Numbered from the stretch's first letter, positions 1-6,348 are shown. The stretch: DNA of 37,987 nt from Desulfovibrio sp. Dsv1 (GCA_000403945.1 APFI01000197.1:1-37987); one strand, 5' to 3'. Notes: generated by a model from the sequence alone, not told the origin. Numbers and translations: made by a program.

Positions 1-41
1 GGTTCCGAAGAACCGCCTTGGCGTGCCGCTGGAAGACAAGA

Positions 42-416
42 TTAGCCCAATGGATGCATGTTCATCCCGAATTTGAGAACATCGCCATAGTCCAATGTGG
101 AGTGCTCCACGCGATAGACCGCCCTGATCAAGCCCCATGTCATCAGGGATGGAACAAGAAGAAGGGGCAGAATCAGGCCAAGAATATGTTTGTGGGCAAA
201 AAATGACTGCATCGCCACAGTGTGCGTGAGCAGCAGAACCAATGAGAAGAAGAATGTCACATACAGAAAAAAACACAACACACAGACAGACCAGAAAAGG
301 ATGCTCTTGAATCGTCTGCGCTGCCTGTCATGGGCAAGACGCTCATTGACCCATTCCTTGTTTTCGGAAGTTGAAGCCATTGCCTGTGCGGGGACAGGCT
401 TTCGTTTATTGTTCAT
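42..416 (-). CDS. small two-TM membrane protein of unknown function
   Basis: A 124-residue protein that I do not recognise. The first 35 or so residues are polar and basic (start MNNKRKPVPAQ, then ERLAHDRQRRRF), which suggests a cytoplasmic N-terminus. Two long hydrophobic stretches follow, at about residues 39-65 and 79-103, and then a short polar tail. This is a helical hairpin membrane protein with both ends inside. Its ATG overlaps the stop of the upstream ImmA-like gene by four bases (ATGA), so the two are probably translationally coupled. That places it in the peptidase operon, but its job is unknown; a membrane partner of the peptidase or a superinfection-exclusion protein is only a guess. 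Confidence 0.7.
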   Translation of the reverse strand: MNNKRKPVPAQAMASTSENKEWVNERLAHDRQRRRFKSILFWSVCVLCFFLYVTFFFSLVLLLTHTVAMQSFFAHKHILGLILPLLLVPSLMTWGLIRAVYRVEHSTLDYGDVLKFGMNMHPLG

Positions 417-871
417 ATGTAGCCCAAGCTGCGCAGTCTGATTGTCATCGCGTTCTCGGACACGTCAAAGGTTTTGCAAAGTTCCGCAAGCTCCATTTCT
501 CGCATTTCCACCATGACCTGCATGGCGTCTCTGGGCATCAGCAGTTCAGCCGCAAAGGCATTGGCCTGATACTCCTTAAGGGAGTAGTTGCCCTGGTTAT
601 AGCGCGTATTATTGTCGCGTGGGCTTGAACCATGCCCAAGGACACAGTGCCCCAGTTCATGAGCGACGGAGAAGCGTTGCCGGGGGAGCGAATCGTTCTC
701 GTTGATGGTTATTTCGTTCGTTTTTTGCTCGAAATACCCGCCCAATCCGCCCAGATCGTCAGACATGAAAACTTGAATCCCCAGCTTGTTGGCGATGGCG
801 ATGGGATTGACGGGCAAGGAGTAGTCCCAGAAGTTCCTGAGTACAGCGGACGCGGCATCTTCCGGCTTCAT
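413..871 (-). CDS. ImmA/IrrE-family metallo-endopeptidase
   Basis: A 152-residue zinc peptidase of the ImmA/IrrE family. The zincin signature HELGH is at about residues 70-74 (context SVAHELGHCVLGH) and is followed by the usual ANAFAAELLMP segment around residues 103-113, which supplies the third metal ligand region. The C-terminal LCKTFDVSENAMTIRL looks like the helical segment normal in this family. In ICEBs1 and related phages such enzymes cleave the repressor to trigger induction; the same role here is inferred. The start is well supported: the GGAGG-containing site AAGGAGGTGA lies six bases before the ATG. It overlaps the downstream membrane-protein gene by four bases. No repressor gene is directly adjacent; the nearest HTH gene is 520 bp upstream. 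Confidence 0.9.
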   Translation of the reverse strand: MKPEDAASAVLRNFWDYSLPVNPIAIANKLGIQVFMSDDLGGLGGYFEQKTNEITINENDSLPRQRFSVAHELGHCVLGHGSSPRDNNTRYNQGNYSLKEYQANAFAAELLMPRDAMQVMVEMREMELAELCKTFDVSENAMTIRLRSLGYI

Positions 872-1391
872 GGCTCACCTCCTTGCCTGAATGGCAAAAA
901 GAATATGGCATATAGCGGTTCAGGGCAAGAGCCGGCCCCATGGCGGAGGAAAAACCGGTTCACGGTAACGGGGCGCGGGCAGGCGTACCATAAACCCACC
1001 CTCACGGTTGCCTGCAAGGTCGGGCGGAACAATGCGCGTCGTTCGCGTGTCAATCGCGCCCCTTGAATAAGACTTTTGCCACTTTTGTGCAAGAAGTGGA
1101 TCTTTCCGCTCCAGCCCCGGCCAGAACCAAAAATTGCCCTGATATGGTCGGTCAACAGGGAACCTTGCGCCCTTTCGGGTACCGCCGTTCCGCGTGAACG
1201 GTGCACGACGGCATCTTTTCGCACCTGCCCCTTCGCGCCGGGCCAGCCAATAAAACACCCGCCTTGCTCGCACGCCGACCATTCGAGGTGGCTGTGCTTG
1301 CCTGGCGGGTTCAGGTTTAATAAAATTTGTGCTTTTGTCAATAAATAGATTCACAAATTTTGTTCATTTTCAAAATGAGCCTGAAAAAAAT
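872..1391. other. 520-bp stretch without a convincing gene
   Basis: Between the ImmA-like gene and the HTH gene I see no reading frame with normal protein character. Two overlapping minus-strand frames (868-1341 and 920-1354) are open but begin at TTG and GTG respectively, lack a clear ribosome site, and read as arginine, glycine and proline-rich sequence typical of a shadow or decayed gene. The first ends with an ATGA overlap onto the ImmA start, so a degenerate upstream partner of ImmA is possible. The right end (1322-1377) is AT-rich with dyad symmetries described separately. Confidence 0.5.
1322..1377. promoter_or_regulatory. AT-rich dyad cluster, possible operator/promoter for the ImmA transcript
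   Basis: Two symmetries are visible. AAAATTTGTG at 1322-1331 is matched by its exact inverse CACAAATTTT at 1352-1361, and CATTTTCAAAATG at 1365-1377 is a perfect palindrome. On the minus strand TTGAAA (1373-1368) and TCTATT (1349-1344) are 18 bp apart and could be a weak promoter firing toward the ImmA gene. The location just after the HTH gene and before the untranslated-looking stretch fits a regulated promoter, but the call rests on sequence pattern alone. Confidence 0.35.
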
Positions 1392-1682
1392 TTATTCTTT
1401 CAGTTCCGGGAACGAGAGCGATGTGATGGTCACAATCTCCGATGCGGGGATGCTCAGGGCTTTCGCCATCAGGACAAATTCCGCATAGAGAAGGCGCTTG
1501 CGCTTCCCGTTCACCGCTTGGGGTTTTCGAAGGTTTTGAATCCTCATCCTCGCGGCATTCGGCGTGATGTCGGGATAGACCTTCGTTGCCCACTCCTCAA
1601 TGGTCATGCCCAGTTCCTTGCGCCGATTGTCCAGGTATTCCACGACGGTCTGTTCCATTTCAACCTGTCTCGCTTCTTTCAT
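1392..1682 (-). CDS. small HTH-type regulator
   Basis: A 96-residue protein, apparently a DNA-binding regulator. Residues about 10-50 (EYLDNRRKELGMTIEEWATKVYPD, then NAARMRIQNLR) have the pattern of an XRE-like helix-turn-helix, and a second helical stretch near residues 67-80 ends in a short acidic tail. An open frame extends upstream to 1775, but I choose the ATG at 1682: GGAGG lies nine bases before it, and the good minus-strand promoter at 1758-1786 would begin transcription inside the longer version. It probably controls its own promoter, which carries a large inverted repeat. It may be the repressor partner of the ImmA-like peptidase downstream. No close family member is recognised. Confidence 0.65.
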   Translation of the reverse strand: MKEARQVEMEQTVVEYLDNRRKELGMTIEEWATKVYPDITPNAARMRIQNLRKPQAVNGKRKRLLYAEFVLMAKALSIPASEIVTITSLSFPELKE

Positions 1683-1745
1683 TCCGGGTTCCTCCATATG
1701 AGAAACCCTAGCAAGAATTACGTTCATGGAAGATACCTGTAATTC

Positions 1746-1790
1746 GCGCTTGACGTAAGCATAAATTTTGTGCAATCTCGCGTCAAGTGC
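1746..1790 (-). promoter_or_regulatory. sigma70-like promoter flanked by an inverted repeat, driving the small HTH gene
   Basis: On the minus strand TTGACG (1786-1781) and TATGCT (1763-1758) are separated by 17 bp, a near-consensus promoter. It sits inside an inverted repeat: GCGCTTGACG at 1746-1755 and CGTCAAGTGC at 1781-1790, nine of ten positions matching. One arm covers the -35 box and the other the expected transcription start. A second quasi-palindrome, GCATAAATTTTGTGC, lies in the spacer at 1759-1773. The arrangement suggests autorepression by the downstream HTH protein. Confidence 0.6.
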
Positions 1791-2091
1791 AAGCCGTTCC
1801 TTGACAATCAGCGCCCATGACCAGCCATACCGTCCGGTGAGATTCCGGCGTGCCGCTGCGAGGCCGCGTTGGGGATGAACCCGCCAAGGCTCCCGTGCGC
1901 GTATTCGCTTTGGCTAACCTTTTCTCTGTCTTTGCCTTCCGCCCCTTCCCTGTGCTTCGTGTGCCTTCCCGCTCCCAAGGGCTTGCGGCTGTCCTGCACC
2001 CGGTACTTGTGGGGCCACGTTCGGCGGGGCCTTTCAACTTTCTGGCCCGTGGGCCTTGTTCGCCGCCTTTCCCCCGTTGGCAAGGTAATAA
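1787..2091. other. 305-bp stretch without a convincing gene
   Basis: GC-rich sequence between the HTH promoter and the paired operators. Open frames exist on both strands (for example 1808-2131 minus and 1850-2353 plus), but they read as arginine, glycine and proline-rich or hydrophobic junk, lack ATG plus ribosome-site combinations, and mirror each other. I see nothing functional here beyond its role as spacer; decayed coding sequence is possible. Confidence 0.4.
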
Positions 2092-2140
2092 TGCCAAAAG
2101 TATTCAAAGAAAACAAGAAAAATGTTGCCAAAAGTATTCA
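2092..2140. promoter_or_regulatory. two distal copies of the phage operator
   Basis: The 15-mer TGCCAAAAGTATTCA occurs twice in the same orientation, at 2092-2106 and 2126-2140, centres 34 bp apart. Its first 14 bases recur inverted at 3880-3893, in the repressor/Cro intergenic region. Exact recurrence of a 14-mer three times within 1.8 kb, all in regulatory positions, makes a common binding protein likely, probably the 3381-3815 repressor. Which promoter they act on is unclear; they may allow looping between the two clusters. Confidence 0.7.
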
Positions 2141-2176
2141 TCACAGAAAAAAATATTCTCCCGTGGGAAGGCGAAC

Positions 2177-2198
2177 AAAAAGCCCGGCGTGGCCGGGC
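2177..2198 (-). terminator. rho-independent terminator of the repressor/GIY-YIG transcript
   Basis: On the minus strand GCCCGGC, a CAC loop and GCCGGGC are followed by five T residues (the A run at 2177-2181 on the plus strand). The stem is a perfect seven base pairs. It lies about 170 bp beyond the last stop codon of the frameshifted GIY-YIG gene and closes the repressor operon before the distal operators. Confidence 0.75.
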
Positions 2199-2366
2199 AA
2201 AGAGAAGGAGCAATGAGGCAGGTGTCAGAAGCTCAAGAAACTGAGACGAGCGTCCGTATGGCCGAGGCGGAGCTCAGAGCATACTGTGCTTTCCAATTTA
2301 GATTCTCCCCATTGATGCAAAACAAAGAAATGCACCTTATATCCGCTGGGTAACAAAAAGTTTGGT

Positions 2367-3384
2367 TTATGGATGCATAAATGTATGATTACAGTTTGGA
2401 CAGCGTACCATAACAGCTTTATCTGCGGGAACTCGTAATTTTTGAAGACAAGATGGGCAAGTTATGATTAGTGGGGGAAGATTTGGTTCAGGTTGTTTTG
2501 GTGAAGGCCGTATTTCTGATTTTATAGGCTTAGATTGAGGCGTAAATGGATACTTGAAGTGAGTATTGCAGTGATTACATATACATGTAATTGCTTTACC
2601 TGATGGAATACGGACTTGTTTTGAGCAGTGTGGGCAGTCTATAATTGTATAGGGAATGTTTGTTTGGTGGTGGGCTAAGGAGGAAGCTGTTTTTATATTT
2701 GTCTCTGAATAGGGTGGAATCGTAGGATATTTATTGCTTAAAAATTCTCCTGTCCAAATGGGTGAATTTTTTTTCGTGTAAAATCATCATAAAGTGGAAC
2801 TAAAAATAGTAATATAAATAAACCTAGAATGAACACCACAAAATTTTGAAACAATGCACTAATAATAACTAAAAAAATAAATCCCCATAAAAGGAAGTGA
2901 CGACATTTTTTTGTTGCTTGAGCTTCTATGTATTTTGCAGTTCTTTTTCAGTGCGCTTTTTTATTTCTTCCTGTTCGTATTTTTCTTTCTTTATTTTTTT
3001 TTGTTGTTCTTCAATTCTTTTTTTTCTTCTTTCTCTATTCTGTTTTTCTGTAAGATATTGCTTATATTTTTCTTCAGTTTCTTTTTTTATATGTCGCTCA
3101 TAATGTATTTTAGTTGAACAACAAGTATGAATGACATCAATTGCATAAGCAATATCGACCCTGAACCATTCTTTATTTTCTTTTGTATGCTCTAATTTTT
3201 TGTGAACTTTTTGCTCAAGTGTGTATGGTTCATCGACAAGAATTTCATAATCAACATTATATGGATGAGGAACCCCTGTTGTATTGAGTTCATTAGCTCT
3301 TATAGAAGGGTCTTTCATCGTATAACCAATTTTTAAAATTCCTGGCATCGATTTGTTACTTATTATATAAACATATCCTTTCAT
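2367..3384 (-). pseudogene. GIY-YIG (T5orf172/MUG113-like) protein with coiled coil, two TM helices and two zinc ribbons, broken by two -1 frameshifts
   Basis: The first frame (3384-2926) encodes 152 residues. It opens with MKGYVYIISNK followed by LKIGYT, the start of a GIY-YIG/T5orf172-type nuclease domain, and ends in a lysine/glutamate coiled coil. It stops at KELQNT. The next frame (down to 2738) continues without any ATG as KYIEAQATKKCRHF and then two adjacent hydrophobic helices. A third frame (down to 2367) contains two CxxC...CxxC ribbons (CPHC/CNHC and CPSC/CPNC) and has no possible ATG, GTG or TTG start before the ribbons. Both switches are -1 and fall at A-runs (about 2943-2951 and the A8 run at 2767-2774). 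The rebuilt protein would be about 339 residues. The gene overlaps the repressor gene by four bases. It is strikingly AT-rich compared with its surroundings, pointing to recent acquisition. It could be a decayed gene, sequencing error in homopolymers, or (at A8) recoding. Confidence 0.7.
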
Positions 3385-3815
3385 ATAATAGAACTCTCAT
3401 TTGTCTTCGGTAGAGATGAAAGTTCTTGAGGTAGGGTATTTTTTGCCATCGCCATAGATTGAAGTATTTCTTGGAGACGTGCTGAAACGGCTCTTTCTTT
3501 TTCAAGTTCAAGTTGCAATCTTTCCTTTTCTTTCAACAGTCGCTCAATTTCTCCAGAGAAAAGTTTTGTTTCGGTTAGGGCTGCCTTTTCTATTTTGGGG
3601 AGAGGGGAAAGTGCTACTCGTGCCCCCAGAATATCCATAATTTGCCCAACTTCTCGGACATTCGGAGAGCGTTGGCTTTTAGCCGGATCGGCTGCGAGCC
3701 ATTTAGAAACCGTGGAAGGGTTCATTTGGGCTGTTTCCGCAAGCTTACGAATACTTCCGTATTCATGAGTCGCATCCTGCAGAATCTTCACAATATCTTC
3801 CCAGAACTTGCTCAT
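3381..3815 (-). CDS. XRE-family phage repressor with C-terminal coiled coil (CI-like)
   Basis: A 144-residue regulator. Residues about 20-45 (GSIRKLAETAQMNPSTVSKWL) form a textbook helix-turn-helix. Residues about 85-118 are heptad-rich (LLKEKERLQLELEKERAVSARLQEIL) and should form a dimerisation coiled coil. It lacks the LexA/CI-type self-cleaving peptidase domain, so induction would need another route, for which the ImmA-like peptidase in the same prophage is a candidate. It is divergent from the Cro-like gene, with three evenly spaced operators between them, and overlaps the GIY-YIG gene downstream by four bases. No strong ribosome site precedes its ATG. Function as the lysogeny repressor is inferred from position and operators. 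Confidence 0.8.
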   Translation of the reverse strand: MSKFWEDIVKILQDATHEYGSIRKLAETAQMNPSTVSKWLAADPAKSQRSPNVREVGQIMDILGARVALSPLPKIEKAALTETKLFSGEIERLLKEKERLQLELEKERAVSARLQEILQSMAMAKNTLPQELSSLPKTNESSII

Positions 3816-3825
3816 TTCATTTTGC

Positions 3826-3893
3826 TACCAAATGTATGCAAAAAAGTCTTGAGGATAAAAGTATCCAGTTGATTGTTAAGAATACTTTTGGCA
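3826..3893. promoter_or_regulatory. tripartite phage operator between repressor and Cro-like genes
   Basis: Three related 14-bp sites: TACCAAATGTATGC (3826-3839), GGATAAAAGTATCC (3853-3866, a GGATA/TATCC inverted repeat) and GAATACTTTTGGCA (3880-3893, inverse of TGCCAAAAGTATTC). Their centres are exactly 27 bp apart. They fill the 89-bp gap between the divergent repressor and Cro-like starts, so they must overlap both promoters. The geometry matches the three-site right operator of lambdoid phages. The right-hand site is identical to the two distal copies near 2100. Confidence 0.75.
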
Positions 3894-3904
3894 TCATATC
3901 TCCC

Positions 3905-4165
3905 ATGAAAACGAATATCGCGATTGAGGCGGAAGACTTCCTGGCTTCGACGGGGTTTTCTGCCCGCAAATTGGCAATGGAAGCCGGCGTAAACCCCGTC
4001 ATCCTTACTCGGGTCTTGTCCGGTACGAGAAAAGACATGAAGTCAGAGAATGCGGATCGCCTCCGTGCCGCCATGAAGCGACTCTCTTATCAGTCTAAAG
4101 AGGTTAGCAGTCCCCATGATTCGGAGAACTTCCCAGCAGTCTGTCCTCATTTCCAAGCCGTGTAA
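3905..4165 (+). CDS. Cro-like HTH regulator
   Basis: An 86-residue DNA-binding protein, starting MKTNIAIEAEDFL. Residues about 10-40 (DFLASTGFSARKLAMEAGVNPVILTRVLSG) form a helix-turn-helix. The tail (residues 60-86) is polar and likely disordered. An open frame reaches 3836, but that would run through the operators; the ATG at 3905 is the sensible start. It lacks a Shine-Dalgarno site. A plausible promoter (TTGATT at 3869, CATCAT at 3892, 17 bp apart) would start transcription within a base or so of the ATG, so a leaderless message is possible. It is divergent from the repressor and leads into the replication genes, the usual place for Cro. Confidence 0.75.
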   Translation: MKTNIAIEAEDFLASTGFSARKLAMEAGVNPVILTRVLSGTRKDMKSENADRLRAAMKRLSYQSKEVSSPHDSENFPAVCPHFQAV

Positions 4166-4193
4166 CCCTGCAAGGGGTTTGAGGAACTGTACC

Positions 4194-4475
4194 ATGTCCC
4201 ATGACACGCCTTTCTGCCCGAAGTGCGGGCACAAGATGGAGCGCATTTTCAGGACAAACAGCGAGACCCCACGGATTTTTCTTTGCCGTGAGTGCGGACA
4301 TGAGCAACGCCGATACGGCGAGCCGTGGAGCTGGAAGGATATTCAGTGGCCCGGAGGACGAGGCGGAATTTGTCTACCAGGGCGTCGTCCACCGCATCAC
4401 GGACATTCTGATGCGAATGCTTGCGCCGCGAGAGCTTTATACGGCGCAAGGCTTTCCGCCGGATTACATCATTGA
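4194..4475 (+). CDS. small zinc-ribbon protein
   Basis: A 93-residue protein beginning MSHDTPFCPKCGHKMERIF. Two CxxC knuckles (CPKC at residues 8-11 and CREC at about 29-32) make a classic zinc ribbon of about 35 residues. The start has GAGGA eight bases upstream. From about residue 52 onward the sequence (GGRGGICLPGRRPPHHGHS and on) has the look of an out-of-frame read, because the same DNA encodes the methyltransferase fragment in another frame. The true C-terminus may therefore have been lost or replaced when the two genes were joined. Role unknown; small ribbons like this are common in phage early regions. Confidence 0.65.
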   Translation: MSHDTPFCPKCGHKMERIFRTNSETPRIFLCRECGHEQRRYGEPWSWKDIQWPGGRGGICLPGRRPPHHGHSDANACAARALYGARLSAGLHH

Positions 4476-4791
4476 CCGGCTGCCAGACGGCAAACGCCTC
4501 ACAAAAACCGCGCAGATTCGCATGTGCGGCAATTCCGTGCCGCCAGAGCTGGTTGAAGCTCTGGTAAGCGCCAATGGTCCGGATACATGGATACAGAAGG
4601 AGCGGCCAGCACACCCCTTACTGACCTTACTGAAGGCCTGTTTTGCGGTGAACCCGAATCCGGCGAAAATAGTTCGCATGGAACGCGCTGTTTCCGGACA
4701 CCCTTCCACAAGGTCTGCTATGAAAAAGAAAAAGCCCGGCTGGGGATGCCGGGCTTCCGGCACAATGCCGGTGAAACCTGAAACGATGTGA
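4300..4791 (+). CDS. C-terminal fragment of a C5-cytosine DNA methyltransferase (motifs IX-X only)
   Basis: About 163 residues. The recognisable part runs from ITDILMRMLAPRELYTAQGF to CGNSVPPELVEALVSAN. These are motif IX (RMLxPRELxxxQGFP) and motif X (GNSVPP) of the Dcm-type family. The SAM-binding FxG motif, the catalytic PC motif IV and the ENV motif VI are absent, so it cannot methylate DNA alone. A full enzyme has over 300 residues. It overlaps the zinc-ribbon gene by 176 bp in another frame and has only a weak ribosome site. Either it is a deletion remnant, or it needs an alpha-type partner as in split enzymes such as M.AquI; no such partner is in the window. The last 20 residues read through a hairpin and are probably not conserved. 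Confidence 0.7.
   Translation: MSNADTASRGAGRIFSGPEDEAEFVYQGVVHRITDILMRMLAPRELYTAQGFPPDYIIDRLPDGKRLTKTAQIRMCGNSVPPELVEALVSANGPDTWIQKERPAHPLLTLLKACFAVNPNPAKIVRMERAVSGHPSTRSAMKKKKPGWGCRASGTMPVKPETM
4732..4756 (-). terminator. GC-rich hairpin at the end of the methyltransferase fragment
   Basis: AAGCCCGGC (4732-4740), a seven-base loop and GCCGGGCTT (4748-4756) form a perfect nine-pair stem. On the minus strand it is followed by T-rich sequence (the A-runs at 4723-4733), so it looks like a terminator for leftward transcription. On the plus strand no T-run follows, so early transcripts may read through into the replication gene. It closely resembles the terminator at 2177-2198 in stem sequence. 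Confidence 0.5.
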
Positions 4792-4795
4792 CAGG

Positions 4796-5809
4796 ATGCT
4801 AGCCGTGGAACGCGGATATGTCAAATTATGGCGCAAGACGCTGGATAGCGGGCTGTTGGAAAATGGCCCTGCTTGGCAGCTCTTTGGCTATCTTCTGCTT
4901 AACGCGGCGCACAGGCCGCACCGGAAGATTGTAGGTGGCGCGGTCTTCGATCTGCAACCAGGCCAAGTTGTCTTCAGTCGCGCGAAAGCAGCCGCAAAAC
5001 TGGACCTCAGCGAGCGTCAAATTCGTACCGCATTTTTGCTGCTCGAAAAGCTCGAAATTTTGACCAGCAGAGCGACCAACAAATGTACCATTGTTTCTCT
5101 TGTGAATTGGCATAGATACAACGGAGAACGACCAGCAGGCGACCAGCAGACCGACCAGCCGATAGACCAGCACCCGACCAGCACCCGACCAGCACCCGAC
5201 CAGCAGACCCCGCCGGTCAGCTTAGATTCAAGAATTAAAGAATTTAAGAATATTAATATATATACCGCATCCGCACCGCAGCAGCCTCAACCCGCACCGC
5301 CTGACGGCGGAGCGGAACGCGCGCCTTCAACGGCTACGCCGGCAGGGCAGGGGGAATCAGTGAAGCGCGAACCAGATGGCGGGCACATCCTGACCCGCAA
5401 GGGCCGACGCGTGACCGGCAAGCGCCTTGAGGCGTTCAACGCCTTTTGGGAGGCATTCGCCTACAAACGCGGCAAGACCGAAGCCGCTGACGCATGGCTG
5501 GACATCCCGAAACTGACTGACGCCCTTGTGGCCCGTATTTGCAGCGCTGCGCGGCAGGAGGCCGCCCAACGGCCACAGCTTGAGGCACGTGGAAGTACGC
5601 CCAAATGGGCGCAGGGCTGGCTGGCGGCGCGGCGCTGGGAAGACTATGCGCCCGATGAGCCACCACCTAAGGCCATGGCCCGGCATGATCCGGTACCGGC
5701 GGACCTGACGCCGGAAGAGCAGGATAGGGCGAGGGAGACACGGCGAAGGCTTGAGACGGACAGGAGGCGGCGAGAGGAAGCCGCTTTGACAGGAGGTGTG
5801 GGCACATGA
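4796..5809 (+). CDS. phage replication initiator, lambda O / DnaT-like
   Basis: A 337-residue protein. Residues about 5-115 (GYVKLWRKTLDSGLLEN, later SRAKAAAKLDLSERQIRTAF and VSLVNWHRYN) match the winged-helix N-terminal domain of phage replication proteins that bind the origin. Residues about 116-200 are a glutamine and proline-rich linker containing repeated DQQ/DQHP units. The C-terminal part (FWEAFAYKRGKTEAADAW to WLAARRWEDY) resembles the domain seen in primosomal phage proteins that contact the helicase loader. The DNA under the linker holds the apparent origin. GTG at 4805 is an alternative start with AGGA eight bases upstream; the ATG at 4796 has the same AGG abutting it. It overlaps rusA by four bases. 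Confidence 0.85.
   Translation: MLAVERGYVKLWRKTLDSGLLENGPAWQLFGYLLLNAAHRPHRKIVGGAVFDLQPGQVVFSRAKAAAKLDLSERQIRTAFLLLEKLEILTSRATNKCTIVSLVNWHRYNGERPAGDQQTDQPIDQHPTSTRPAPDQQTPPVSLDSRIKEFKNINIYTASAPQQPQPAPPDGGAERAPSTATPAGQGESVKREPDGGHILTRKGRRVTGKRLEAFNAFWEAFAYKRGKTEAADAWLDIPKLTDALVARICSAARQEAAQRPQLEARGSTPKWAQGWLAARRWEDYAPDEPPPKAMARHDPVPADLTPEEQDRARETRRRLETDRRRREEAALTGGVGT
5062..5268. other. putative replication origin: phased GACCAGC iterons plus AT-rich unwinding tract
   Basis: GACCAGC occurs seven times in a row at 5130, 5141, 5153, 5165, 5176, 5187 and 5198, spaced 11 or 12 bp, that is about one helical turn. Another copy is at 5062 and a near copy (GACCAAC) at 5074. Immediately to the right, 5223-5265 is almost pure A/T and contains three AGAATTTAA-like units (agaattaa, agaatttaa, gaatattaa). 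Iterons beside an AT-rich tract inside the initiator gene is exactly the layout of lambda ori within gene O. The encoded linker is disordered, so the DNA rather than the protein is probably constrained. Confidence 0.7.
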
Positions 5810-6348
5810 GCATGATAGCCGCAAATACAACGCAGGGACATCTGCCCGGGCTGTACGCCGGGGGTGTTCCTCAGTCGGCCGACGTAAACAGGTCCGGCCG
5901 CGTCCTGGTCTTCACCTTGCGTTGTCTGCCCACAGCCCAGCAGCGGCCTCGGCATATGACCACGCCCGACGGTTTTCACCGGACTTATAAATCCGATGTA
6001 CAGGAGGCCAACGAGCGAGCCCTGGAAGCCCTGCTGTGTCCCCATAAGCCGTCGTCGCCCATGAATGGCGGTCTGGAACTGTCGTTCAGGGCAATTTACC
6101 CCGCGCCCAAATCATGCAGCAAGAAAGAGCGCGCGGACATGTTGCGGGGAGCCGTCTGCCACACGGTCAAGCCGGACCTGGACAACCTCGCCAAGCAGAT
6201 CAAGGACGCCATGACCAGGCTCCAGTTCTGGCACGACGACCGGCAGGTGGTGCGGCTGATCTGCGAAAAGCGGTACGGCGAATATCCGGCATGGGAGGTG
6301 TCTGTACGCCGCATCGGGCAGGGCAGGGGGAAACATGGCGCGTCTTAA
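5806..6348 (+). CDS. rusA: RusA-family Holliday junction resolvase
   Basis: A 180-residue protein. The hallmark is VKPDLDNLAKQIKDAM at about residues 121-136 followed by WHDDRQV. Asp124, Asp126 and Asp145 correspond to the three metal-binding acidic residues of E. coli RusA. The N-terminal 30 residues (before GRVLVFTLRCLP) are an extension relative to the usual 120-140 residue enzymes. It resolves four-way junctions formed during phage replication and recombination. The start overlaps the initiator gene in an ATGA and is preceded by AGGAGG. The 3' end overlaps the small-terminase gene by 14 bp, so replication and packaging genes appear co-transcribed. Confidence 0.9.
   Translation: MSMIAANTTQGHLPGLYAGGVPQSADVNRSGRVLVFTLRCLPTAQQRPRHMTTPDGFHRTYKSDVQEANERALEALLCPHKPSSPMNGGLELSFRAIYPAPKSCSKKERADMLRGAVCHTVKPDLDNLAKQIKDAMTRLQFWHDDRQVVRLICEKRYGEYPAWEVSVRRIGQGRGKHGAS

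Noticed and set aside
868..1354. Two overlapping minus-strand frames upstream of the ImmA gene
   Set aside because: They start at TTG and GTG, lack ribosome sites, and read as Arg/Gly/Pro-rich sequence. Kept only as a possible decayed gene.
1808..2131. 107-codon minus-strand frame between the HTH promoter and the distal operators
   Set aside because: TTG start overlapping the operator, very basic low-complexity composition, and an equally long frame on the other strand; not a convincing gene.
2950..2980. Slippery A-AAA-AAG heptamer in the GIY-YIG coiled coil as a programmed frameshift site
   Set aside because: A -1 shift there meets a TGA within three codons, so it cannot join the first frame to the membrane segment; the join must be about 10 bases downstream.
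5130..5204. GACCAGC array as a CRISPR or simple coding repeat
   Set aside because: Units are only 7 bp with 4-5 bp between them, far too short for CRISPR. The adjacent AT tract and location in an initiator gene favour an origin.
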